From assembly GCA_963169455.1 (NCBI GenBank), contig CAUJDW010000095.1, positions 1-45,877 on the forward strand: a DNA stretch of 45,877 nucleotides, read 5' to 3'. The number at the start of each line of letters is the position of its first letter. Position 1 is the first letter of the stretch. This DNA comes from Bacteroidota bacterium. Its GTDB lineage: Bacteria > Bacteroidota > Bacteroidia > Chitinophagales > Saprospiraceae. Made by a program: the position numbers and the translations under genes. The notes under the pieces are model-generated. The model saw nothing but the letters and a program-made list of their open reading frames with translations, did no database searches and was not told where the DNA came from. This document shows positions 1-6,642 of the stretch, piece by piece.

Positions 1-165
1 CATAAATTTCAAGTGTGGTTACTTCAAATTTACTCACTCCTGAGGGGTTCTCATCATATTTTTTTAATACTAAGGACGCCAAGGCAGCCTCGAAACCAGG
101 CAGCCTCTGGCCCACAGCAAAATGCTAAAGTCCAGCTAAGGGAAGCCGTCCAGCCATTGAACCAT
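1..165. other. Gene-free left edge
   Basis: I see no convincing gene here. The stretch lies just downstream of the stop codon of the minus-strand GH3-type ligase. The long plus-strand reading frame that starts at 13 runs antisense through that ligase and has no recognisable domain. Confidence 0.6.
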
Positions 166-1701
166 TCAGCCATTCCCTTTCCGGGCTTGCTCCACGAACG
201 TCTCCCATTCCCGAAACTGCGCTCCCCGCATCACCCTGGGAAATTTGTTCTGGCCGCCCATTTTGCCTTTGGCCTGCTGCCACTGGTAAAAGACATCGAT
301 CGGAATGGTTTTCACCCGGATGCCAAGCAGGGCGGCGCGCTCGGTGCGGTAGTCGTCGTTCACCTCTTTCAGGCGCTGGTCGAGGATGCCGCATACGGCC
401 TGGCTGTCGGCCAGGGGTTCGCAGCCGATGTACCATTGGTGGGCGAAAAACGGCCCTTCTTCCACCGGCCCGGCGGTAAATTCCCGGATGTTGAGGCCAA
501 GTTGTTCTTCCACGGCCTGAATGCCCTGGTTCATGTTGTCCACCGAAAGGTGTTCCCCGCAGATGCTGAGGAAGTGTTTGGTGCGCCCGCTGATGATGAT
601 CTCCGAACGGCTTTTGTCCGTGAAGCGGACGGTATCGCCGATGAGGTAGCGCCAGGCGCCGGCGCAGGTGCTGATGGCCAGGGCGTAGTCAACGCCTTCC
701 TCCACGTCCTCGATGGTTAAGGTTGAAGGGCTCCCTTTCAAATGCCCTTCCTCGTCAAAGTTGGCGGAATTGAAGGGGATGAATTCCATAAAGATGCCAT
801 TTTGCAGCAGCAGGCGCATGCCCCGCGCGCCGGGGCGGTCCTGATAGGAAATGAAACCTTCGGATGCCAGGTAGGTATCCATATAGATCAGTGGGTGCGC
901 CAGTAGTTTTTCGAAGCCTTTTTTCAGTGGCTCGAAAGCGATGCCGCCGTGGACGCACACCTGCAGGTTGGGCCATATCTGGTGGATGTTATCCAGTTGG
1001 TGGTGCTCCAGGATGCGTTCCATCATCAGTTGCAGCCAGGAGGGGATGCCGACGAGGAAGCCGATGTCCCATTCCGGCGCCAGGCGGGCAATTTCGGTAA
1101 TCCGCTTGTCCCAGCTGTTGATGGCGGCGATCTCCGTGCCGGGTTTGTAATAGGGCCGCAGCCAGAAGGGCACATTATTGGCGTTGATGCCGCTGAGGTC
1201 GCCCCGGAAGTACCCGCCCTGCTGCTCCAGTTCACTGCTGCCGCCCAGCATGAGCATGGATTTGGTGAACAGGTCGGGGCCCACGTCGAAATTGGCCAGG
1301 GCGAAGAATGTTTTCAGCGCGGCTCGTTGCATGGCCCTGGTCATCTCTTCCGTGACCGGAATGTGCTTGCTGGGCGCGCCGGAAGTGCCGGAGCTCAGGG
1401 CGAAGTACTTGACCCGCCCCCGCCAGCTTACATTTTCCACCCCGTTGAGCGACATGTGCCACCACCGTTCGTACATGGTGTCGTAGTCGAACAAAGGCGC
1501 CCGCTCCGTGAAGGCCTGAACCATCCGGGGCGATTTCAACATGTCGCGGAAGTTGTAGTATTGTCCAAAGGCCGTGTGCTGCGCCCTGGCCAGCAGCCGC
1601 CTCAGCGTCTGGTGCTGCATCTGCACGGGATCAACCGGACGCTGCTCCAGGTATTCCCCTACGCTCAGAAATCGTTTGATCAGGTTCCCCAGTAATGGCA
1701 T
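166..1701 (-). CDS. GH3 auxin-responsive promoter family protein (acyl-adenylate ligase fold)
   Basis: The 511-residue product matches the bacterial branch of the GH3 family, which are adenylate-forming, acyl-amido-synthetase-like enzymes of the ANL superfamily. Family hallmarks visible are the N-terminal 'QHQTLRRLLARAQHTAFGQ' type helix, the P-loop-like nucleotide motif 'SSGTSGAPSKHIP' (about residue 104), 'YLASEGF' and the late 'YLIGDTVRFTD' motif that contacts the adenylate. Length fits the family. The natural substrate of bacterial GH3 proteins is generally unknown, so no reaction is assigned. The start is the ATG at 1701. A promoter-like TATCTTTA lies 28 bases upstream. The gene stands alone, and the octanucleotide array at 1786-1857 lies upstream of it. 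Confidence 0.9.
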   Translation of the reverse strand: MPLLGNLIKRFLSVGEYLEQRPVDPVQMQHQTLRRLLARAQHTAFGQYYNFRDMLKSPRMVQAFTERAPLFDYDTMYERWWHMSLNGVENVSWRGRVKYFALSSGTSGAPSKHIPVTEEMTRAMQRAALKTFFALANFDVGPDLFTKSMLMLGGSSELEQQGGYFRGDLSGINANNVPFWLRPYYKPGTEIAAINSWDKRITEIARLAPEWDIGFLVGIPSWLQLMMERILEHHQLDNIHQIWPNLQVCVHGGIAFEPLKKGFEKLLAHPLIYMDTYLASEGFISYQDRPGARGMRLLLQNGIFMEFIPFNSANFDEEGHLKGSPSTLTIEDVEEGVDYALAISTCAGAWRYLIGDTVRFTDKSRSEIIISGRTKHFLSICGEHLSVDNMNQGIQAVEEQLGLNIREFTAGPVEEGPFFAHQWYIGCEPLADSQAVCGILDQRLKEVNDDYRTERAALLGIRVKTIPIDVFYQWQQAKGKMGGQNKFPRVMRGAQFREWETFVEQARKGNG

Positions 1702-1728
1702 GGTTCCGTTGGTTTTTTTCCGTTTTTT

Positions 1729-1736
1729 TAAAGATA
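1729..1736 (-). promoter_or_regulatory. Putative -7 box of the GH3-type ligase gene
   Basis: On the minus strand this reads TATCTTTA, one base from the Bacteroidota sigma-A -7 consensus TAnnTTTG. It sits 28 bases before the ATG at 1701. No clear -33 element was seen. Confidence 0.4.
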
Positions 1737-1785
1737 GGGATTTTTTTGCACTGCTGCCTGTGGCATGGCCTTGGCTGCTGGTGGG

Positions 1786-1857
1786 CTATATGGTTATATG
1801 GCTATATGGCTATATGGCTATATTGTTGGGCTGGGATTCAGCTATATGGCTATATTG
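1786..1857. repeat. Octanucleotide tandem array, CTATATGG type
   Basis: Units of 8 bases (ctatatgg, ttatatgg, ctatatgg, ctatatgg, ctatattg) run from 1786 to 1825. After a spacer two more units follow at 1842-1857. A higher-order repeat is visible: ctatatggctatattg followed by ttgggct occurs at 1810-1832 and again at 1842-1864. The array lies between the divergent-side upstream region of the GH3-type ligase and the 3' end of yjbQ. Confidence 0.85.
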
Positions 1858-1903
1858 TTGGGCTCATCCCATGGCCTAATAACCGGCCTTCCGGCCTTCC
1901 GGC

Positions 1904-2317
1904 CTACCCATAAACCGTCGCCACCAGCCTGCGGCTGCCGCCCCGGTTGCGGAATTCGCAGAGGAAGATGCCCTGCCAGGCGCCCAGGTTGAGCTGCCCT
2001 CTGGTGATGGGTATGGAGACGGAGGAGCCGATCATGGCCGCTTTGATGTGCGCCGGCATGTCGTCGGGGCCTTCCACGGTGTGGGTGAGGAAGGGCAGGT
2101 TTTCGGGGACGATGTGGTTGAAGACGCTTTCGAAATCGGTGCGCACATCCGGATCGGCATTTTCATTGATGGCCAGGGCCGCGGAGGTGTGCTGGATAAA
2201 AAGGTGCAGCAGGCCGGTTTCCGGCAGCATGCCGGAAAGGTGGCGCATCACTTCATTGGTGATGAGGTGATAACCACGGGGATAGGGCGGCAGGCTGAAC
2301 GCTTTTTGCAGTACCAT
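1904..2317 (-). CDS. yjbQ: Secondary thiamine-phosphate synthase-type YjbQ family protein (UPF0047)
   Basis: The 137-residue product has the full UPF0047/YjbQ layout. Visible motifs are 'GLLHLFIQHTSAALAINENADPDV', of which the HTSAALxINENxDP core is the family signature, 'NLPFLTHTVEGPDDMPAHIK', 'GSSVSIPI' and the terminal 'GQLNLGAWQGIFLCEFRNR' motif. The E. coli member was reported to have weak thiamine-phosphate synthase activity, but the true role of the family is unsettled. The length is normal and the ATG at 2317 begins at the usual family start. It is monocistronic, with the short octanucleotide array just downstream. Confidence 0.93.
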   Translation of the reverse strand: MVLQKAFSLPPYPRGYHLITNEVMRHLSGMLPETGLLHLFIQHTSAALAINENADPDVRTDFESVFNHIVPENLPFLTHTVEGPDDMPAHIKAAMIGSSVSIPITRGQLNLGAWQGIFLCEFRNRGGSRRLVATVYG

Positions 2318-2477
2318 TTTTCTACACTTTTATTTGGACAACAAGATACGCGGCTGGTTGAACTGCGGGCAAGGAGAAAAACTTTTTTTATTATGTGCGT
2401 AACAACATTGTAGAGGAATCTATAAATTAGGATGTTGTCAGGATAAATGGGGAATTTCCCGCAATAAAACACACAAT

Positions 2478-3752
2478 ATGAACACCTTAACCCACCTCCG
2501 CTCCCTCCTCTCCTCCGCCCGCACTGCCGAGGCTTTGGGCGGACTTTCCGCCTGGGCTGAAAGCCAGGGTGCAGCCTATCGGCAGGCGGCCCTGCTTTTA
2601 CAGGCCTCCTGGGCCAACAACGAACAGCAAGCCAATCGAGGCCTCATCGCCCAGGAAGAAGCCGGGCGCGTGCGCAACCGCATCACCGCCGGGGCGCTGG
2701 GGCTGCTCGACGAAATCGAGACCGGCGCCTCGGCGCCGAAGGCCGTGCTGGAAGGGCTGCAAAAGCAATTTTTGAATGAGCAGGTAGCGGCTGTTATTCA
2801 GGGTGGGAATGTGGCGAGCCTGAGCCATGGCAGCATCAATGTGCAGGGCAGCCAGGACGTCGTCATCGGCTCGGGCAATACCGTTACGCGTAAGACTATA
2901 GCAGGCTTGAGTTACGTCCAGTTTTTCGGGTTGCTGTTGATTTTGGTGCTGCTGGGTATAGGAGGGTATTATGCCTTTGGCCGTATCAGCGCCGGCCAGG
3001 ATGCGGCTTACCTGTCTCTTCAGGCTATACAGAAGGAGATAAAACTCCGCGCCGGCCTCGATGCCGGGCTGGCCGAACGGCTGGATGCCAACAGGGCGGA
3101 GATCGAAAAATGGCTGGCCGAAGGCTTGGCTGCACTCAAAAGCAGGGATTTCGCTACGGCAATACCTTATTTGGAAAAAGTGGCCGAGCAAGCCCCCTTG
3201 GCCACCGTGCACCAAAACCTGGCCTATGCTTACGAGCAGTTGGGCAATGAAGATAAAGCACGGGAAAACCGGGAGGCGGCAAAAAAAATTGACCCGAACT
3301 TAGACACGAGTAAATCTTACGCGCAGTTGAAAGGGAAGCGGATCAACCTGCTGGCGCCGGAGAATGGCGGAACCATTCTGGTTTCTTCCGGCGCGCACAT
3401 GCAAAACCTGGCAGACGGCCAGGAGGAGCTTCAGGTTTACACCAATAACGACTTTGCCGTATGGGGCTTTAAAGACAAACACCCGGCCACTTTCAATCAA
3501 TGCACTTTTCTGGTCCCGGGCAGCGACCGTTATCAGTTTGTGGTGCTGGAATTGTCGTATAGCAATGAATCAGCGGCCGGCCCTTACAAGCCCATTGGCC
3601 GGTTTGAGTTAGCCAATGCATTACTCACGGAAACCCCTTTCCAGGAGATCAACTTTTCACCCGTTACCGCCAAATACTTTAAACTCCAACTCACCGAGAG
3701 ATCGCCCAACGGCTACGCCTACGAAGCGCGGCTGATGGGCGAACTGCAATAA
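2478..3752 (+). CDS. Membrane protein: EAD11-like domain, TM helix, TPR and discoidin-like C-terminus
   Basis: The 424-residue protein is not a member of a named family that I recognise as a whole. Residues 1-82 resemble effector-associated domain 11 (EAD11): an early 'EAL' helix, then 'ALLLQASWANNEQQANRGLI', 'EEAGRVRNRI' and 'LLDEIE', in the order seen in that domain. Residues 108-137 form a Gly/Ser/Val-rich strand segment (GSINVQGSQDVVIGSGNTV) typical of linkers in EAD proteins. A single transmembrane helix lies at about 144-168. Residues 210-270 form TPR-like helices, and residues 290-424 a discoidin/F5-8-like beta domain ending 'AKYFKLQLTERSPNGYAYEA'. EADs are known adaptor modules of bacterial conflict systems, and a sensing or adaptor role here is inference. 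It has no operon partner; the next plus-strand gene lies 2.2 kb further on. Confidence 0.7.
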   Translation: MNTLTHLRSLLSSARTAEALGGLSAWAESQGAAYRQAALLLQASWANNEQQANRGLIAQEEAGRVRNRITAGALGLLDEIETGASAPKAVLEGLQKQFLNEQVAAVIQGGNVASLSHGSINVQGSQDVVIGSGNTVTRKTIAGLSYVQFFGLLLILVLLGIGGYYAFGRISAGQDAAYLSLQAIQKEIKLRAGLDAGLAERLDANRAEIEKWLAEGLAALKSRDFATAIPYLEKVAEQAPLATVHQNLAYAYEQLGNEDKARENREAAKKIDPNLDTSKSYAQLKGKRINLLAPENGGTILVSSGAHMQNLADGQEELQVYTNNDFAVWGFKDKHPATFNQCTFLVPGSDRYQFVVLELSYSNESAAGPYKPIGRFELANALLTETPFQEINFSPVTAKYFKLQLTERSPNGYAYEARLMGELQ

Positions 3753-3897
3753 ACCCCAAACTGCCTGCCCATATCCCTGCTGCCCGAGGGCCCGGAGCCG
3801 GCTGCCGGATTCGACCGGGAAACGGGCCCCGCAGCCGGCATTCAGTTGCGTGTTGCGATATAACCAGCGCAATGCCTATTATCCCGAAGCCCAATAG

Positions 3898-3993
3898 CAA
3901 TATAACAATATAACAATATAACAATATAACAATATAGCAATATAACAATATAGCAATATAGCAATATAGCAATATAGCAATATAGCAATATAG
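3898..3993. repeat. Octanucleotide tandem array, 12 x CAATATAR
   Basis: Twelve uninterrupted 8-base units are visible: four caatataa, one caatatag, one caatataa, then six caatatag. A shorter related string (caatag) precedes it at 3892. The array ends six bases beyond the stop codon of the PorG-like gene, in the gap between two convergent genes. Because 8 is not a multiple of 3, it is open in several frames and produces artefactual frames rich in Leu, Tyr, Cys and Ile. Confidence 0.95.
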
Positions 3994-3999
3994 CTTACC

Positions 4000-4836
4000 C
4001 TACTTCCGCCGCCGCTGCCCGTAGTCCGGGCATTCGATATCGCCGAAGTAGTACACCAGCCCCACGCCGAGCAGGACGTAGCTGTCGTTGTTGTTGCTGT
4101 TGCCGCGCTGGGTGCCTTTGCGGCCGATCTGGCTGTCTTCCACGCCCGGGATTTCGATGGAGCGGTCGGAGAGCGCCACGGCCAGTTCGCCGCGGGAGCG
4201 GCGCAGGTCGCCTTTATCCGGATAGACGGTGCTGACGTCGTCGAGGTAGTCGGTGAAGAGGTTGCGGGCGCTGAGTTCGAAGTTGAGGCTCAGCTCGTAG
4301 CTCAGGTCCAGTTTTATGCCCAGCCCGTAGGCCCAGCCGCCGTTGACGGTGTAGTATTCTTCGCCTTTGAACTGGCCTTCGGTGCCCAGGTTGCGCAGCT
4401 CCACCATTTCGCCCTGGTATTCGGCCCTGGGGTTGAAGCGGAAGACGTTGAAGCCCGCAAAGACATAGGGGGTGAAAAATTCGTCCTTGCTGCCGTGGGT
4501 ATAGGGCAGGAAGTTGAATTCGAACTGGAACACACCTTCCAGGATGTTGGACTCAAAGCTGAGGTTGCGCGCCCTTTCGAAAGCGTTGTCGGAGCGGGCG
4601 TCGTCGGCCATCACCTGGCCGTAGTTGGCGCCCATGCGGAAGCAGAGGCGGTTGTTGAAGTTGTAACGGGCGATGATGCCGCCCGCAAGGCCCGGCATGC
4701 TGAGGTCGTAGTTGGTGTTCAGGTCGCCGAAGTAGTAAGCGCCGCCCAGCCAGCCGCCGGCTTCCCAGCCTTTCTGGGCGTTTGCCGCTGATAATGTTCC
4801 CAGGATGATAGTAGCAAAAAGTACTGCCTTTCTCAC
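4000..4836 (-). CDS. DUF6089 / PorG-like outer-membrane beta-barrel protein
   Basis: From the GTG start at 4836 the product is 278 residues: a signal peptide (RKAVLFATIILGTLSAANA), then a beta-barrel with alternating aromatic strands and the family opening 'EAGGWLGGAYYFGDLNTNY'. It ends in strand 'LLGVGLVYYFGDI'. This is the DUF6089 family, which includes PorG, an outer-membrane component associated with the type IX secretion machinery. A T9SS cargo is encoded at 9007-11163, so a secretion role is plausible but not shown. A longer frame from a TTG at 4875 is unlikely because it would overlap the TATCTTTG box at 4873-4880. A GGAGAAGGA stretch precedes the GTG. Confidence 0.82.
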   Translation of the reverse strand: MRKAVLFATIILGTLSAANAQKGWEAGGWLGGAYYFGDLNTNYDLSMPGLAGGIIARYNFNNRLCFRMGANYGQVMADDARSDNAFERARNLSFESNILEGVFQFEFNFLPYTHGSKDEFFTPYVFAGFNVFRFNPRAEYQGEMVELRNLGTEGQFKGEEYYTVNGGWAYGLGIKLDLSYELSLNFELSARNLFTDYLDDVSTVYPDKGDLRRSRGELAVALSDRSIEIPGVEDSQIGRKGTQRGNSNNNDSYVLLGVGLVYYFGDIECPDYGQRRRK

Positions 4837-4872
4837 GTTTTCAGTGTTTTTTCCTTCTCCGGATTGGAGGTG

Positions 4873-4880
4873 CAAAGATA
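4873..4880 (-). promoter_or_regulatory. -7 promoter box of the PorG-like gene
   Basis: On the minus strand this reads TATCTTTG, an exact fit to the Bacteroidota TAnnTTTG consensus. It lies 36 bases before the GTG at 4836 and helps decide that start over the upstream TTG. Confidence 0.55.
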
Positions 4881-4999
4881 GGGTTTATTTTTCGTGCTTT
4901 AGAACGGAAAAAGGGAGAAGCATGTTATGCCGGCCAGCGTTCTTAAGAGCTGCAGCCTGCCTGGGGTGGGAAAAGGGATTTTGTCCGGGCAATCCCCTG

Positions 5000-5410
5000 T
5001 CAGGCATATCCCAGCGCTATTCGGGTGAACTCCAGAAAGGTTGGCAGGCGGGTTTCAATAATGGCTTTTACAACAGCAAGGTCCAGCTTTGTATAATTAT
5101 GAACAGCGATGTTCCGGAAACCGGCCATGGCTCCCAGCCCTTTGGACAGCCCATCCTCAATAATCCCGGCTTCCGCCAATAATTCAAAAGCCTGCCTGCT
5201 GTTCTGGGGAATGCCCAGCTCTTTGATCCTGGCCAGATGATTGGCTAAATCGATGGATTGCTCGCAGGCGCGCTGCAGGTTCAGGATCACCGCATCCTGG
5301 CGCATGAAGTTGGACTCAAAATCCGCCTCAAAGCCCCGGTAATCTTCTTCCACCCGCCTGAGGCAGCGTTCTATACTGGCCACCTTATTGAGAATCACGG
5401 AATCAGCCAT
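5000..5410 (-). CDS. hepT: HEPN-family RNase toxin, HepT-like (DUF86)
   Basis: The 136-residue product is an all-helical HEPN protein of the HepT/DUF86 family. The catalytic RX4HXY signature is intact as 'RNIAVHNY' near residues 99-106. HepT proteins are toxins, usually RNases, neutralised by an MNT nucleotidyltransferase partner that AMPylates a tyrosine of this motif. The upstream gene is that partner, and the two genes overlap by eight bases (5403-5410). This is the classic coupled layout for the pair. Full length, with no sign of decay. Confidence 0.88.
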   Translation of the reverse strand: MADSVILNKVASIERCLRRVEEDYRGFEADFESNFMRQDAVILNLQRACEQSIDLANHLARIKELGIPQNSRQAFELLAEAGIIEDGLSKGLGAMAGFRNIAVHNYTKLDLAVVKAIIETRLPTFLEFTRIALGYA

Positions 5411-5810
5411 ATATTTTACCCTTTTTTTTCACTGCCTCCACGATCTCCCGCCTTTCCCATTCCAGGTTTTGGTACATGGAATAGGCGATCATGTCAAACG
5501 TATCACAATAGGCCCGGCTACTGCAATAAATGCGCTGCCCTGTTGAAACGATAACAAAGCGAAAATCGGTGCTCGCCTCTTGCAGGTCGATCAGGTCAAC
5601 AGTAATGCCATGGAGTAGTTCCGACAATTCCACCGCCCATTCCCACCGCTGCACAGGCCTTGGAGAATGCCCCCACTCCACCAGGAAGGCCAGGTCAATA
5701 TCGCTGTCGGGCCGGGCGCGGCCTTCTGCCCGGCTGCCAAACAAATAAATGCCCTTCAGGGCCGGCAAGCGCCCGGAAAGGAACCGGATGATCAATTCAT
5801 TGTTTTCCAT
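5403..5810 (-). CDS. mntA: MNT-family nucleotidyltransferase antitoxin, MntA-like
   Basis: The 135-residue product carries the minimal nucleotidyltransferase signature: 'GSRAEGRARPDSDIDLAFLV' around residues 26-45, a GSX10DXD motif with both metal-binding aspartates. A further Asp in the 'TVDLIDLQEA' strand completes the triad. In characterised pairs MntA AMPylates HepT on a tyrosine and silences it. The gene is first in a two-gene operon with hepT, and the ATG at 5810 is the obvious start. Upstream on the minus strand, CTATCTTGC is a near match to a -7 box. Confidence 0.88.
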   Translation of the reverse strand: MENNELIIRFLSGRLPALKGIYLFGSRAEGRARPDSDIDLAFLVEWGHSPRPVQRWEWAVELSELLHGITVDLIDLQEASTDFRFVIVSTGQRIYCSSRAYCDTFDMIAYSMYQNLEWERREIVEAVKKKGKIYG

Positions 5811-5934
5811 TACTCAGGCAAGATAGCGACTTTCCGCCCGGCTTGCAAGCACAGCAATTTTGGAGGGTTTTTAATAAAAAGAAGGCGCAACCTTTCCCCA
5901 CCCGGATTGTTTTGCTTCCAAAAATCATCAAAAC

Positions 5935-6507
5935 ATGAAAATCATAGCACTTATTCTGATACTGGCCGTAATGGGCCTCACCCTGGTGAGCGCGGTGAAG
6001 CGCAACGCCTCGCCCAAAGGCCTGGAATCCGTCCCCAAATCCTTCTTTGATCTCAGCATAGCCGGTATCGAAGGCGACACCCTCAACATGAGCGATTTTA
6101 AAGGCAAGTACGTGCTCTGCGTCAACGTCGCTTCCAAATGCGGCTTTACGCCCCAGTACAAACCGCTGCAGGAGCTGTACGAAAAATACCAGGACAAACT
6201 GGTGGTCATCGGCTTCCCCTGCAACCAGTTCATGATGCAGGAACCGGGCTCCGAAGCGGAGATCGCCAGCTTCTGCGAGCGCAACTACGGCGTCACCTTC
6301 CCCATGACGGAAAAGATCGACGTCAAGGGCTCCAACCAACACCCCATCTATTCCTGGCTGACCAACAAGGAACTCAACGGCGTGGACGACGCCAAGGTGG
6401 GCTGGAATTTCAACAAATTCCTCATCTCCCCGGAAGGCCAGTGGCTGGCCCACTTCTCCTCGAACGTCGACCCGCTGAGCGAGGAGATTACCGGAAGGTT
6501 GAAGTAA
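5935..6507 (+). CDS. Glutathione peroxidase family (thiol peroxidase), membrane-anchored or exported
   Basis: The 190-residue product has the glutathione peroxidase fold. The peroxidatic cysteine lies in 'NVASKCGFTPQY', followed by 'VVIGFPCNQF' and the 'WNFNKFLI' motif. It is the cysteine type, not selenocysteine, and bacterial members generally use thioredoxin. Residues 1-21 are a hydrophobic leader, so the enzyme is probably exported or anchored, possibly scavenging hydroperoxides in the periplasm. The start is the ATG at 5935. It is followed directly by a strong palindromic repeat (6510-6569) that probably ends transcription. Confidence 0.93.
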   Translation: MKIIALILILAVMGLTLVSAVKRNASPKGLESVPKSFFDLSIAGIEGDTLNMSDFKGKYVLCVNVASKCGFTPQYKPLQELYEKYQDKLVVIGFPCNQFMMQEPGSEAEIASFCERNYGVTFPMTEKIDVKGSNQHPIYSWLTNKELNGVDDAKVGWNFNKFLISPEGQWLAHFSSNVDPLSEEITGRLK

Positions 6508-6509
6508 GG

Positions 6510-6569
6510 CAAACCCCGGAGGTTTTTTTCTGGCAAACCCCGGAGGTTTTGAAAAACCTCCGGGGTTTG
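6510..6569. repeat. CCTCCGGGG palindrome cluster, probable terminator
   Basis: A first unit (caaaccccggaggttttt) begins at 6510. A second forms a perfect hairpin: arms of 17 bases at 6534-6550 and 6553-6569 with a two-base loop. It starts three bases after the peroxidase stop codon. The same palindrome recurs at 12105-12159, so it is an interspersed family as well as a likely terminator. Confidence 0.8.
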
Positions 6570-6605
6570 TATTGGTGACTTCCGTCAATTAAAATAATGG
6601 CTCGC

Positions 6606-6631
6606 GGTAATAACTTGATGAAGTTATTACC
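6606..6631. promoter_or_regulatory. Perfect palindrome upstream of the hybrid kinase gene
   Basis: GGTAATAACTT at 6606-6616 and AAGTTATTACC at 6621-6631 form an exact 11-base inverted repeat around a GATG loop. It ends 11 bases before the kinase ATG. It could be an autoregulatory operator for the AraC output domain, or a leader hairpin limiting ribosome access. Confidence 0.5.
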
Positions 6632-6642
6632 TGCCGCCGGCC

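Noticed and set aside
13-720. 235-codon plus-strand frame at the left edge
   Set aside because: It is antisense to the GH3-type ligase and low in family signal; long antisense frames are expected in GC-rich coding DNA.
3898-3993. CRISPR array
   Set aside because: The repeats are 8 bases long with no spacers, so this is a tandem satellite. No cas genes are nearby.
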